DNA of 64,000 bases from an uncultured Lachnospiraceae bacterium (GCA_910579225.1 CAJTTI010000001.1:62001-126000), one strand, 5' to 3'; positions 1 through 8,071 are shown, counted from the first letter of the stretch. Notes: generated from the letters alone by a model not told the origin. Made by a program: numbers and translations.

Positions 1-770
1 TCAACTCAGAGAAGCCGGTGCTTTTCCCGGATGTTACCTATTCTTTTTATCCGGTATGGGCGGAGGAATTTCGGATTCCTTATAAGACGCCGGCGCTGGA
101 TGGGTGTTTTCGGATTGTAAAAGAGGATTATTTTCAGGAGAACGGCGGAATTATCTTTCCAAATCCCAATGCACCTACTTCTCTTGCACTTGGGCATTCC
201 GAGGTGGAGGAGATTGTACGGTATAATTCGGACAACGTAGTGATTGTGGATGAAGCCTATGTAGACTTCGGTGCAGAATCTGTTCTGGATCTGGTGGAAC
301 AATATGAGAATCTTCTGGTGGTACAGACTTTTTCCAAATCCCGATCCATGGCCGGGGCGCGGATTGGATTTGCAATCGGAAGTCCGCTTTTAATTCGTTA
401 TTTGAATGATGTGAAATATTCGTTTAACTCCTATACCATGAGCCGCCTTACCTTACGCCTGGGAGTGGAGGCAGTGCGGGATGAGGCGTATTTTAAGGAG
501 ACAACGGCGAAAATCATAAGAACCAGAGAGCAGGCGAAAAAGCAGCTGGCAGCGCTGGGGTTTCAGGTACTTGATTCCAGAACGAATTTTTTATTTATCA
601 CACACCCGGAACACCAGGCAGAAGAGCTTTATAAGGCATTGAAACAGGAAGATATTTATGTGCGTTATTTTGATGCGCCCCGGCTCCGGGATTATCTGCG
701 GGTAACGGTTGGGACAGAGGAGCAGATGGAAGTGCTTTATGCGTTTTTGAGGTGTTATAAGGCAAAGTAG
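1..770 (+). CDS. hisC: Histidinol-phosphate aminotransferase, 3' part (5' end outside window)
   Basis: This is a PLP-dependent fold-type I aminotransferase converting imidazole acetol phosphate and glutamate to histidinol phosphate in histidine biosynthesis. The frame is open from the window edge, so the first codons shown are internal; the ATG at 18 is not the real start. Visible family features are the NPN motif followed by PT (about residues 50-55 of the visible part), the VDEAYVDF segment that contacts PLP, and the TFSKSRSMAGARIGF segment carrying the Schiff-base lysine. The C-terminal small domain is complete and ends at a TAG. A related aromatic-amino-acid or cobalamin (CobD-like) aminotransferase is possible, but the VDEAYVDF spacing favours HisC. 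The next gene starts 14 nt downstream, suggesting co-transcription. Confidence 0.85.
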   Translation, partial: NSEKPVLFPDVTYSFYPVWAEEFRIPYKTPALDGCFRIVKEDYFQENGGIIFPNPNAPTSLALGHSEVEEIVRYNSDNVVIVDEAYVDFGAESVLDLVEQYENLLVVQTFSKSRSMAGARIGFAIGSPLLIRYLNDVKYSFNSYTMSRLTLRLGVEAVRDEAYFKETTAKIIRTREQAKKQLAALGFQVLDSRTNFLFITHPEHQAEELYKALKQEDIYVRYFDAPRLRDYLRVTVGTEEQMEVLYAFLRCYKAK

Positions 771-784
771 AAAGGATATACAAT

Positions 785-1285
785 ATGGAAAGTTTAGTAA
801 CCTGGTTTATGGAAGTGCTTGGAGGCAGGGTTTCCAAAGAAATGATCGTATTTGTTATCTCCATGGTTCCGATTCTGGAGCTTCGAGGGGGGCTTCTGGC
901 GGCTTCCGTTTTGGACATTGAGATTGTGAAAGCCATCTGGTTCTGTGTTATTGGCAATATTATTCCAGTGCCCTTTATTTTGCTTCTGATCACACCGATC
1001 TTCAATTGGCTGAAACAGACGAAAACGTTCCGCCCCATGGTGGAAAAGCTGGAGAGCAAAGCCATGGGCAAGAGTGATCAGATTGAGAAGTACGAGTTCT
1101 GGGGCCTGGTATTGTTTGTGGGAATTCCGCTTCCGGGAACCGGAGCATGGACGGGATCTCTGATTGCGTCTCTGTTGGGGATCAAATTCAAGAAAGCGTT
1201 TCCGGCAGTGCTGTTAGGTATCGTTATGGCTACTGTGATTATGTCGATTGTTTCCTATGGGTTATTGGGAGCGTTGATTCATTGA
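785..1285 (+). CDS. Small multidrug-export-family membrane protein
   Basis: A 166-residue integral membrane protein resembling the COG2426 / Sm_multidrug_ex family. The name is historical and transport activity is poorly established for the family. The sequence shows a hydrophobic N-terminal half with the motif VPILELRGG (about residues 27-36), two long hydrophobic stretches, a short cytoplasmic-looking basic segment (residues 75-100) and a glycine-proline rich GIPLPGTGAWTGS segment (about 113-125) typical of the family. The length fits the family. A ribosome site AAAGGA lies just upstream of the ATG, 14 nt after hisC. Confidence 0.72.
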   Translation: MESLVTWFMEVLGGRVSKEMIVFVISMVPILELRGGLLAASVLDIEIVKAIWFCVIGNIIPVPFILLLITPIFNWLKQTKTFRPMVEKLESKAMGKSDQIEKYEFWGLVLFVGIPLPGTGAWTGSLIASLLGIKFKKAFPAVLLGIVMATVIMSIVSYGLLGALIH

Positions 1286-1346
1286 TATTTGCCGGAAAAG
1301 CGGGCAGTCCGCAGTTCTGACGGTATGGGATGTCTGGAGGTACAGA

Positions 1347-2243
1347 ATGGGAGAAAGAAAAAAACTGTATTTTATATATAATCCGCATTCAGGACGGGAG
1401 CAGATACGGACGAAACTTTCAGCGATTTTGCAGATATTTTCCAATGCGGGTTATGAGCTTACAGTATATCCAACCAAAGAGAAGAAAGACGCTGTAAAGC
1501 AGGTGGAGATGCTTTCTGATGACTATGACCTGGTGGTATGCAGCGGGGGAGACGGTACGATGGACGAAGTGGTCCAGGGAATGATGTGCCGGGAGAAGAA
1601 AATTCCCATAGGCTATATTCCGTCTGGTACAGTGAATGACTTTGCACGGAGCCTGAAGATTCCAAGAGATATGTTGAAAGCAGCCAGGATTGCAGTGGAA
1701 GGTATGGATTTCCCATGTGATATGGGAACTTTTAATCAGGAGCATTTTGTCTATATTGCAGCGTTTGGGATCTTTACAGACGTGGCGTATTCCACAAAGC
1801 AGAATGTAAAGAATGTGCTTGGGCATATGGCTTATCTGCTGGAAGGAGTAAAACGCCTTACTAATATTCCGTCCTATCACATGCAGATTCACAGTGAGGA
1901 ACTCCAGGCAGAAGGAGACTTTATCTTTGGCATGGTGACCAATTCCAGGTCGGTTGGTGGGTTTAAAAGCATTATTGGAAGAAAAGTACAGTTTGATGAC
2001 GGAGTTTTTGAGGTGACTTTTATCAGATCGCCAAAGAATCCGGTGGAGCTTCAGGAGATTCTTGGGGCAATCATTCTGAAAGAGATTGATTCCAAATACA
2101 TGTATTCCTTTCGCACGTCCTGTCTCCAGGTGGAAGCAGCAGAGTCGCTTCCATGGACACTGGACGGGGAATTTGGCGGAGAATGGAAGTCGGCGGTGAT
2201 ACAAAATTATCAAAAGGCATTGAAGATACGGGTTGACCGTTGA
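1347..2243 (+). CDS. Diacylglycerol/lipid kinase family protein (DgkB/YegS-like)
   Basis: A 298-residue soluble lipid kinase, predicted to phosphorylate diacylglycerol or a related lipid with ATP at the inner membrane face and so feed phosphatidic acid back to phospholipid synthesis. Diagnostic features are the N-terminal YNPHSGRE nucleotide-binding turn (residues 10-17), the CSGGDGTMDEVVQGM signature (about 64-79), and GYIPSGTVNDFARSL (about 88-102), matching the GGDGT and GTxNDFAR motifs of the family. The C-terminal LDGEFG motif (about 272-277) is also typical. GGAGG sits 6 nt before the ATG. The exact substrate cannot be told from sequence. Confidence 0.88.
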   Translation: MGERKKLYFIYNPHSGREQIRTKLSAILQIFSNAGYELTVYPTKEKKDAVKQVEMLSDDYDLVVCSGGDGTMDEVVQGMMCREKKIPIGYIPSGTVNDFARSLKIPRDMLKAARIAVEGMDFPCDMGTFNQEHFVYIAAFGIFTDVAYSTKQNVKNVLGHMAYLLEGVKRLTNIPSYHMQIHSEELQAEGDFIFGMVTNSRSVGGFKSIIGRKVQFDDGVFEVTFIRSPKNPVELQEILGAIILKEIDSKYMYSFRTSCLQVEAAESLPWTLDGEFGGEWKSAVIQNYQKALKIRVDR

Positions 2244-2304
2244 CGAATGTTATTGTCAATTTTCTAAAACTTCAAAATTTCGTATGGAAAAATCTGTGTA
2301 TTTT

Positions 2305-2313
2305 TGCTATACT
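2305..2313 (+). promoter_or_regulatory. Extended -10 promoter for rpiB
   Basis: The sequence TGC followed directly by TATACT forms an extended -10 element; the matching -35 position is poor. It lies 47 nt upstream of the rpiB start in a short AT-rich intergenic stretch. Seen by eye only. Confidence 0.5.
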
Positions 2314-2359
2314 GGATACCGTAATAAAAGGTTCTGTTTTTATTTGGAGGAATTATTAT

Positions 2360-2812
2360 ATGAAAGTTGGATTTGGATGTGATCATACAGCGATTGACCT
2401 GAAGAAGGAGTTGATGGCGTATATGACGGAAAAAGGGTACGAATGCGTGGATTACGGCGCGTATGATGCGTCTGTACGGATTGACTATCCGGATCAGGGG
2501 CTGAAGGTAGCTGAGGCTGTAAAAGCAGATGAGGTACAGAAAGGAGTGCTGATCTGCGGAACAGGGATCGGAATCTCTCTGGCGGCCAATAAGGTGCCGG
2601 GTATTCGTGCAGCAGTCTGCAGTGAACCATATTCTGCCACCATGGCTGCAAAGCACAATGCAGCGCAGATTATCGCCATGGGAGCCCGTGTAGTTGGAAA
2701 CGAGATGGCGAAGATGATACTGGATGCCTTTTTCGATACGGAGTTTGAAGGAGGCAGACATGCGGAGCGGGTCCAGAAAATCTGCGATATTGAGGCGAAA
2801 TACAACAAATAA
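2360..2812 (+). CDS. rpiB: Ribose-5-phosphate isomerase B
   Basis: A 150-residue enzyme of the RpiB/LacA family interconverting ribose-5-phosphate and ribulose-5-phosphate in the non-oxidative pentose phosphate pathway. The protein opens with KVGFGCDHTAIDLKKEL, the phosphate-binding N-terminus of the family. CGTGIGISLAANK (about residues 66-78) carries the active-site cysteine loop, and AAKHNAAQIIAMGARVVG (about 99-116) is the conserved HN(A)A helix. The longer open frame from 2240 is rejected because GGAGG at 2346-2350 sits correctly for this ATG and the family starts here. An allose-6-phosphate or galactose-6-phosphate isomerase role cannot be excluded. Confidence 0.92.
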   Translation: MKVGFGCDHTAIDLKKELMAYMTEKGYECVDYGAYDASVRIDYPDQGLKVAEAVKADEVQKGVLICGTGIGISLAANKVPGIRAAVCSEPYSATMAAKHNAAQIIAMGARVVGNEMAKMILDAFFDTEFEGGRHAERVQKICDIEAKYNK

Positions 2813-2857
2813 GATCAAAAGTTCTGACAGAAGCAGGGTACAGGAAACTCTGAAAAA

Positions 2858-2888
2858 ACAGGGGCTGCCGCAAATTGGCAGCCCCTGT
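2858..2888 (-). terminator. Intrinsic terminator between convergent rpiB and the pilus-like operon
   Basis: Perfect 12-bp stem ACAGGGGCTGCC / GGCAGCCCCTGT with a 7-nt loop. The A6 run at 2853-2858 becomes a U tract on the minus strand, so it most clearly terminates the pilT operon; it may also act weakly on rpiB transcripts. Confidence 0.85.
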
Positions 2889-2891
2889 GCT

Positions 2892-3956
2892 TTACTGGAG
2901 CTTTGGGGCCAGAAGCCTTGGTACAGTAGCATGTTCCAGAGCTGTATCTCTGGTGATCAGTCCCTCCTCGTACAGCTTTAACAAACTGTTGTCCATGGAG
3001 AACATGTCTCCGCTGGTGTCAGGAGACGAGTAGATCCGGCCGTCGATCTGGGGGATCTTTTTGCCCCGGATCATACTCCGGATGTCCGGTGTGGCAGTCA
3101 TAAGTTCAAAAGCAGGGGTCAGAGTGTTCTGAACCGTGGGAATCAGCTGCTGAGAGACGACTGCCTGCAGAACCATGGAAAGCTGATCTGCAATCTGCCG
3201 TTGCTGACTGGGAGGAAAGACATCAATAATCCGGTCGACAGCTTTGGCACTGCCGGTGGTGTGCAAGGTGGAGAAGACCAGATGGCCGGTTTCAGCGGCA
3301 GTTACAGCGGCCTGCATGGTTTCATAATCGCGCATCTCTCCCAGAAGAATCACATCCGGACTCTGACGCAGGGCAGCACGCAGGGCAGTCTCGTAGTTCT
3401 CTGTATCCGTGTTGATCTCTCTCTGGCTGACAATGCTCTTATTATGTCTGTGCAAAAATTCCAGCGGATCTTCCAGCGTGATAATATGTTTTTCTTGTGT
3501 CTGGTTGATCTGGTCGATGATGCAGGCAAGAGTGGTGGACTTTCCGCTTCCTGCAGGACCGGTTACCAGTACCAGGCCCTTGGAAAAACGACCAAGTGAT
3601 ATGATACTTTTGGGGATACCGATGGACTCGGGATCCGGAAGTGAAGTGGCGATCAGACGGATGACGATGGAAAGGGAGCCTCTCTGTTTGTATGCACTTG
3701 CACGGAATCTGGAGACACCTGGAATCGGGAAAGAGAAGTCATCGTCTCCGGTTGCGAGAAGCTGATCCATGGATCTTTCAGCAAGCGCATAAATCTCCTT
3801 AATTACCTGTTCTGTGTCTGCCGGCATAAGCCGTTCTTCGTCTACCCTTACCAGGGTATGGTTCACACGCATAGAAGCGGGTAGCCCTGTTACAATAAAT
3901 ATATCCGATGCTTTCTGACTGACAGCTTTTTCAAGCAGTTCTTTTGCATGATTCAT
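2892..3956 (-). CDS. PilT-like type IV pilus ATPase
   Basis: A 354-residue hexameric secretion ATPase of the PilT/GspE superfamily, predicted to power pilus retraction or assembly at the cytoplasmic membrane. Visible motifs are Walker A GPAGSGKST (about residues 135-143), the Asp box TLEDPLEF (about 160-167), Walker B-like DVILLGEMRD (about 200-209) and the His box GHLVFSTLHTT (about 224-234). The length matches PilT/PilU rather than the longer PilB/GspE, and no cysteine zinc motif was seen. AGGAGG lies 8 nt before the start. It is the last gene of a minus-strand operon containing a PilC homologue and small prepilin-like proteins. No PilB-type extension ATPase is encoded in the window, so this may be the only motor of the locus. 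Confidence 0.9.
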   Translation of the reverse strand: MNHAKELLEKAVSQKASDIFIVTGLPASMRVNHTLVRVDEERLMPADTEQVIKEIYALAERSMDQLLATGDDDFSFPIPGVSRFRASAYKQRGSLSIVIRLIATSLPDPESIGIPKSIISLGRFSKGLVLVTGPAGSGKSTTLACIIDQINQTQEKHIITLEDPLEFLHRHNKSIVSQREINTDTENYETALRAALRQSPDVILLGEMRDYETMQAAVTAAETGHLVFSTLHTTGSAKAVDRIIDVFPPSQQRQIADQLSMVLQAVVSQQLIPTVQNTLTPAFELMTATPDIRSMIRGKKIPQIDGRIYSSPDTSGDMFSMDNSLLKLYEEGLITRDTALEHATVPRLLAPKLQ

Positions 3957-4025
3957 AAAATATACCTCCTGATTGATCGTTCCATTGATTTACAGTTTTG
4001 CAGTGCCCTCTCTGACAGAGGTTTT

Positions 4026-4520
4026 TTAGAATGTCATAAGGTTCAGGCTGTCGTCGCCGTCCCACTGTGTAGTTGTAACCTCCTGCCATGAAGTGATTCG
4101 GTAATAGCCTTCCTGCATCTGGCCGGGTGGATTCAGGGCCAGCACTACTCTCAGTGCCTGGGAGCTTCCGATGGAGACTTCATAGATGACAGAAGGATGA
4201 CCGGATGTAAAATTCTCTGTCGCATCTACAATTGGAGCGAGCTGTTCCCTGGCAGTCTCATAGTAGTGCTCCGGGTCCTGGGAATAGGCGCTGCTCAGAA
4301 TATTGTCAATGCTCCTGAGCATATCAGTGGCAGTATCAACTGCCAGATAGTAGTCTGTATTGTGCTGTGCGATTCGCTGACTGTACTGGTATTCTCTGAG
4401 AGCCCCGGACAGAGAAAGAGCGGCAAATATGGAGAGACACAGAACAATAAAGGTTACGAGAAGCGATATGGAACCTGTGTTGATGACAGGACAGGAATAT
4501 TTTCGGATCTTCGTTCTCAT
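4026..4520 (-). CDS. Single-pass membrane protein of pilus-like operon, function unknown
   Basis: A 164-residue protein I do not recognise by family. It has a short basic N-terminus (MRTKIRKYS), one hydrophobic segment at about residues 18-40, then a soluble extracytoplasmic domain with a helical, coiled-coil-like first part (residues 40-95) and a beta-rich end. This is the architecture of a minor pilin or PilX-like subunit, but the canonical prepilin cleavage motif (Gly followed by Phe and Glu at +5) is absent. It is encoded 69 nt upstream of pilT and 17 nt downstream of the preceding pilin-like gene. AGGAG lies 10 nt upstream of the chosen ATG. Confidence 0.7.
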   Translation of the reverse strand: MRTKIRKYSCPVINTGSISLLVTFIVLCLSIFAALSLSGALREYQYSQRIAQHNTDYYLAVDTATDMLRSIDNILSSAYSQDPEHYYETAREQLAPIVDATENFTSGHPSVIYEVSIGSSQALRVVLALNPPGQMQEGYYRITSWQEVTTTQWDGDDSLNLMTF

Positions 4521-4537
4521 ATCTGAAAAACTCCTTT

Positions 4538-4987
4538 CTACTGATCTTCCAGCAGGGTATGCTGTCGGTATGCCGTGCCTTCCAGGCGATACAATTCCTC
4601 CAGAGAGTTGCTCCTGCGGATAATGACGGACCAGATCGTCGTATGGCCATCTTTGGGGGAGGAGGCTGCCTGCATCTCATAAGCGGCTTCTTCTCTGGTG
4701 CAGATATTAAACACTTCATCGAACCAGAGATATGCTTCCTGCTCTTCCACAGAGGCTTCCGGATAGAATGTTTTAAAATGCTCTATGGTATGTTCAGGTT
4801 GGCTTAATATTTCTGCAGCAGAACTGGCATACCGCACAACGGCATCCAGTTCTGCCGTATCTTTACTGAGAAGACTCGCCTTTACGAAGATCTGAAGGCA
4901 TACGGCGCTTGCAAAGGAGAAAAGCAGCACAGAGATGATCATCTCCATCAAGAGCAGATTGGAACGGCTGGCAGGTATTTTCTTCAT
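4538..4987 (-). CDS. Prepilin-like membrane protein of pilus-like operon
   Basis: A 149-residue protein with a short polar leader followed by LLLMEMIISVLLFSFASAVC, a hydrophobic helix with a glutamate near its start. That is the general form of a type IV prepilin N-terminus, although the usual glycine before the cleavage site is replaced by serine/asparagine (SN before LLLME). The rest is a mixed, charged extracytoplasmic domain. It overlaps the upstream gene by 4 nt (ATGA), implying translational coupling. Predicted to be a minor pseudopilin. Whether it is cleaved by a prepilin peptidase is uncertain, and none is encoded here. Confidence 0.68.
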   Translation of the reverse strand: MKKIPASRSNLLLMEMIISVLLFSFASAVCLQIFVKASLLSKDTAELDAVVRYASSAAEILSQPEHTIEHFKTFYPEASVEEQEAYLWFDEVFNICTREEAAYEMQAASSPKDGHTTIWSVIIRRSNSLEELYRLEGTAYRQHTLLEDQ

Positions 4988-5469
4988 GGGACACTCCTTT
5001 CCGATGCAATCAGGGAGCTTTTGTTGCCTTTGCTGTCTGTGGCAGTTAAGCGAAAGAGGTGTTCTTCCGGCTGTTCAATGGACAGAGCTGCCAGCTCCAT
5101 AATATTTCTGCCGTTTTCCAGAGAGACCGTAACGCCGTCATTGATAAAGAGTTCTTTGAGCATACCTTTATATTCATAGATATAGGTAGTACAGGGAACT
5201 TCGTTGTAGTCATAAGACATGGCAAGACAGTCGATTCCGTCTATGGAGGATACGTAGACAGCCCCTCTGGTATCATTCTGACGTATTTTTTCTGTAATGT
5301 AGGACAGGGCAGTACGGTTCTCATCGTTGATTCTGAGTTGGCCTGTGGTGGAAGCATAGGTATCTGCAGCCAGGATCAGGATACTCAGTGCAGAGACTGC
5401 AAAGACGAAGAATAACGCGATCGGAAAGATGAGATCGATTACATGTCTGTTCCGTGCCTGAAATCTCAT
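4984..5469 (-). CDS. DUF4860-like membrane protein of pilus-like operon
   Basis: A 161-residue protein with one N-terminal hydrophobic segment (about residues 12-34, rich in F, A, L, I) and an extracytoplasmic domain of about 120 residues. From memory it resembles the DUF4860 family found in Clostridia pilus-like loci; this was not checked. The N-terminus lacks a canonical prepilin cleavage motif. It overlaps both neighbours by 4 nt, which ties all three small genes into one translationally coupled unit between pilC and pilT. Its likely role is as a structural or minor subunit of the same apparatus. Confidence 0.68.
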   Translation of the reverse strand: MRFQARNRHVIDLIFPIALFFVFAVSALSILILAADTYASTTGQLRINDENRTALSYITEKIRQNDTRGAVYVSSIDGIDCLAMSYDYNEVPCTTYIYEYKGMLKELFINDGVTVSLENGRNIMELAALSIEQPEEHLFRLTATDSKGNKSSLIASERSVP

Positions 5470-5804
5470 GGGCGATACCTCCTGTCTATAATGGTCACAT
5501 CAGGGATGAGATTGCTGCCCAGTACCTGGTAGTCTACGAAGAACCGGTCTTCATCATATATAAGGCCATAGTGATCCTTCAGGTATTGCAGACTTTCCGG
5601 ATAAGCGCCTTCCATGGCATAGCAGTGGACAATTCCCCGACTGACTGCCTGTTCGAGAGTCTCCATTGCCTGAGCATCCGTCCGTCTCTCTACAATCCGG
5701 ACACCCAGAAGGAAGAGGGACAGGATCAGGACAAAACAGATGACGGAAATGGCCAGATTCTGGGAACCGGAGCGATGCTTCTCTGTTTCAAAACGGTGTT
5801 TCAT
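5466..5804 (-). CDS. Small prepilin-like protein of pilus-like operon
   Basis: A 112-residue protein with a polar, basic N-terminus (residues 1-17), one hydrophobic helix (about 18-38) and a short soluble domain containing AYPESLQYLKDHYGL. That segment resembles the xYPxSLxxL region common in class III pilins and pseudopilins. A canonical prepilin cleavage site is not present. It overlaps the downstream gene by 4 nt and lies 18 nt from pilC. It is the smallest subunit of the locus; I infer a pilin-like role from architecture and neighbourhood only. Confidence 0.68.
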   Translation of the reverse strand: MKHRFETEKHRSGSQNLAISVICFVLILSLFLLGVRIVERRTDAQAMETLEQAVSRGIVHCYAMEGAYPESLQYLKDHYGLIYDEDRFFVDYQVLGSNLIPDVTIIDRRYRP

Positions 5805-5822
5805 ATATATTCTCCCATCTTC

Positions 5823-6872
5823 TTACAGGCTTGACATGATTCCCATAAGCGGAAGCATGACAGATAACAGAATCATACCAACAACCAGGGACAGAATAAT
5901 TACTAGGGTAGGTTCCAGGGCAGCCAGCAGACTGGTAAATCTCTGATCAATCTCTTCCTGATACTGATCTGCAATATTCTGCATGACTTCATCCAGCACT
6001 CCGGTGCGGTCTCCAATGGAAGCCATACGTGCGTAGATTCCGGTGAAAACATCTGCGGCAGACAATGCTTTGTACAGCTCCTGACCTTTTTCCAGAGATT
6101 CTTTGCAGAGACGGATCTTCTCTGCAAAGTGGTCATAGGTAACCAGCCTGGATGTCAGCTCCAGACATTCCTCCGGACTCATACCACTACACAGAGTCAG
6201 ATACATACCACTCGCAAACCGGCATGCTGCGATCTTCTCCATAAAAGTTCTGGTAAAAGAAAAGCGCATGGCCAGTCTGTAAAACTGCTTTCTTCCGTTC
6301 GTGGTCTTTGCCATATACAGAACAACAACTGCAAATGCTGCAGTCAGCAGAACGAGAAAGAGGGAATAACGGTTGATGACTGTTCCAAAACGCAGAAGGG
6401 CTCCGGAGAACCCGGTCATCTCACTGCCAAGCTGAATAAAAATCTGGTTGAATACAGGCATAACTTTTGTAATCAGCACCAGGATCACCAGCAGCATCAT
6501 GAAAACCATGATCAGGGGATATGTGAGTGCATTTTTAATAGCCTGAGCGATGGAAGCTTCCCTTTCGTAATAAACAGCCAGGGCTTCCATGACATCGTCC
6601 AGTTTACCGGTGTTTTCTCCGATACGGATCATCTGAATCATGTATTCCGGAAATGCCTGGGTCTCTTCCAGAGCTTCATAAAGACGTCCAGTGGACTGGA
6701 GCGTATCATCAATCTGGGTTAAAAGGGCATACTCTTCTGCATCCTTTGCATCTTCCAGCATAATGGCGATACCTTCCATGGGGAAGATACCAGAACGAAG
6801 AATCATTGCCATCTGGGAGCAGAAGGCGGAGATCTCCATGTTGGATAATGGGGTAAAAATGTTCTGTGCCAT
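5823..6872 (-). CDS. Type II secretion / type IV pilus inner-membrane platform protein (PilC/GspF family)
   Basis: A 349-residue polytopic protein with two tandem GspF domains. The first half carries MILRSGIFPMEGIAIMLE-type sequence (about residues 18-38) followed by a transmembrane pair (about 115-190). The second half repeats the pattern with GMSPEECLELTSRL (about 228-241) and a terminal hydrophobic segment (about 310-345). PilC/GspF proteins form the inner-membrane platform onto which the ATPase docks. AAGGAG lies 5 nt before the ATG. The gene follows the transglutaminase lipoprotein in the operon and precedes the small pilin-like genes. Confidence 0.9.
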   Translation of the reverse strand: MAQNIFTPLSNMEISAFCSQMAMILRSGIFPMEGIAIMLEDAKDAEEYALLTQIDDTLQSTGRLYEALEETQAFPEYMIQMIRIGENTGKLDDVMEALAVYYEREASIAQAIKNALTYPLIMVFMMLLVILVLITKVMPVFNQIFIQLGSEMTGFSGALLRFGTVINRYSLFLVLLTAAFAVVVLYMAKTTNGRKQFYRLAMRFSFTRTFMEKIAACRFASGMYLTLCSGMSPEECLELTSRLVTYDHFAEKIRLCKESLEKGQELYKALSAADVFTGIYARMASIGDRTGVLDEVMQNIADQYQEEIDQRFTSLLAALEPTLVIILSLVVGMILLSVMLPLMGIMSSL

Positions 6873-6889
6873 ATAAGCTCCTTTCTATT

Positions 6890-7858
6890 TCAATAGTAAT
6901 ATTTAACAACATAGTTGCTGCCATCGCCGATGAACTTTTTCAGGTCGCGGCTGCTGGTGCTTGCGGCAAATGTGGGATCCATAAGGCTCCAGGAAGAACC
7001 GTCAAATTCTATAATGTCGTCAATCCAGCCGATTTCTTCCACATAGCAGCTGATCCAGGCATGGTAGGCGTCTCCAGCATATCCAACTTCCAGTCTCGTG
7101 GGAATGCGCTGGGAGCGAAGCATGGCGGCGGTCAGAGCTGCATAATCAAAACAGATTCCTTTTTGGGTACTCAAAGTCTCGTCAATATCCGGCAGATATC
7201 CATATTCCACACTGGAAGCTTTGTCTGTGTCATACACGATATTTTCGGTGACAAAATGATAGATATTTGTAATTACTTCCAGTTCGGAACCTGCCCCTGC
7301 GGCCAGTTCTTTGCCTTTTGCAACAGCAGTGGAATCTGATGCAAAATCCACATACTGGTTAGGATACAGGAAGGGCAGAAATTCATCTTTGATCTGAACC
7401 TCGGCGTTCTGATCAAAAGCGACCGAATACATATCTCCTTCCACATTTTCCAACACTGTAAATGTATATGGTCCGTTTCCTCCTGACAGAGGAAATGCTT
7501 CATACAGCCTGTCCTGGGACAAAAGATAAGTGTAGGTATCCCCGCCGGGAGTACCTACCTGCAGCTTTACCTTTGGATTGTTGCCTGTATACTGGACCAT
7601 GACATACCCTTCAGAGGTGTTGGAAATATCTATGCTGACGGTATCGGAACCGTAGGATTCTGTGCCGTCAGCCGACGGGACCAGAACAGTGGGCGTATTA
7701 TCGCGGGCAGCAATGGTATCAGTGCTTTCGGATGTACCTGCTGCAGCCGGGCCTGATGCTGTGCTGCCGTGGTCCGCATGTGTTCCTGAGTCTTTATTTC
7801 CGCAGCCGCCAAGAAGAATACAACATAAAACGATTAACAGGATGATGGTTCTGCGCAT
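6890..7858 (-). CDS. Transglutaminase-like domain lipoprotein
   Basis: A 322-residue predicted lipoprotein: signal sequence MRRTIILLIVLCCILLGGC with lipobox LGGC, a Ser/Thr/Ala-rich linker, an Ig-like or beta domain, then a transglutaminase/protease-like core. The core has KGICFDYAALTAAMLRSQ (catalytic Cys), YAGDAYHAWISC (catalytic His) and WSLMDPTFAAS (catalytic Asp), the order of the triad in this superfamily. The open frame extends up to 7900, but the sigma-A promoter at 7910-7938 would start transcription near 7903. The ATG at 7858, preceded by GGAGG (12-nt spacing) and directly opening the signal peptide, is therefore chosen. It heads the pilus-like operon and could process, cross-link or anchor surface proteins; that is inference. 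Confidence 0.82.
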   Translation of the reverse strand: MRRTIILLIVLCCILLGGCGNKDSGTHADHGSTASGPAAAGTSESTDTIAARDNTPTVLVPSADGTESYGSDTVSIDISNTSEGYVMVQYTGNNPKVKLQVGTPGGDTYTYLLSQDRLYEAFPLSGGNGPYTFTVLENVEGDMYSVAFDQNAEVQIKDEFLPFLYPNQYVDFASDSTAVAKGKELAAGAGSELEVITNIYHFVTENIVYDTDKASSVEYGYLPDIDETLSTQKGICFDYAALTAAMLRSQRIPTRLEVGYAGDAYHAWISCYVEEIGWIDDIIEFDGSSWSLMDPTFAASTSSRDLKKFIGDGSNYVVKYYY

Positions 7859-7909
7859 GTGCGGTGATATCCTCCGTATGTTTCTGTATTGGTTGTTCAT
7901 ATGTATATA

Positions 7910-7938
7910 AGTATACTACCGAACCCCCTGAGAATCAA
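7910..7938 (-). promoter_or_regulatory. Sigma-A promoter of the pilus-like operon
   Basis: On the minus strand TTGATT (7938-7933), 17-nt spacer, TATACT (7915-7910). It is divergent from the promoter at 7959-7987, only 20 nt away, so both could share regulation. Confidence 0.72.
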
Positions 7939-7958
7939 CAATTTTCCGGATTAGAGAT

Positions 7959-7987
7959 TTGACTTTCCGGTCTGTAAGTGGTAAACT
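7959..7987 (+). promoter_or_regulatory. Sigma-A promoter for the lipoprotein gene at 8072
   Basis: TTGACT (7959-7964), 17-nt spacer, TAAACT (7982-7987). The predicted start of transcription is near 7994, giving a leader of about 78 nt. Confidence 0.75.
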
Positions 7988-8071
7988 AAAGACGGTTTTT
8001 CTGTGTCTTCAGATATTCAGGGCCATGAGGGCACAGGACAGTATACGGGACGGAGAATGGAGGAGAAGAAT

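Noticed and set aside
1419..2213. Long minus-strand frames opposite the lipid kinase and many other genes
   Set aside because: They are shadows of well-supported plus-strand genes with clear motifs and ribosome sites.
4007..4027. CCTCT-CTGAC-AGAGG followed by T6, terminator-like on the plus strand
   Set aside because: Genes here run on the minus strand, where the tract is on the wrong side; at most it would stop antisense transcripts, and the stem is only 5 bp.
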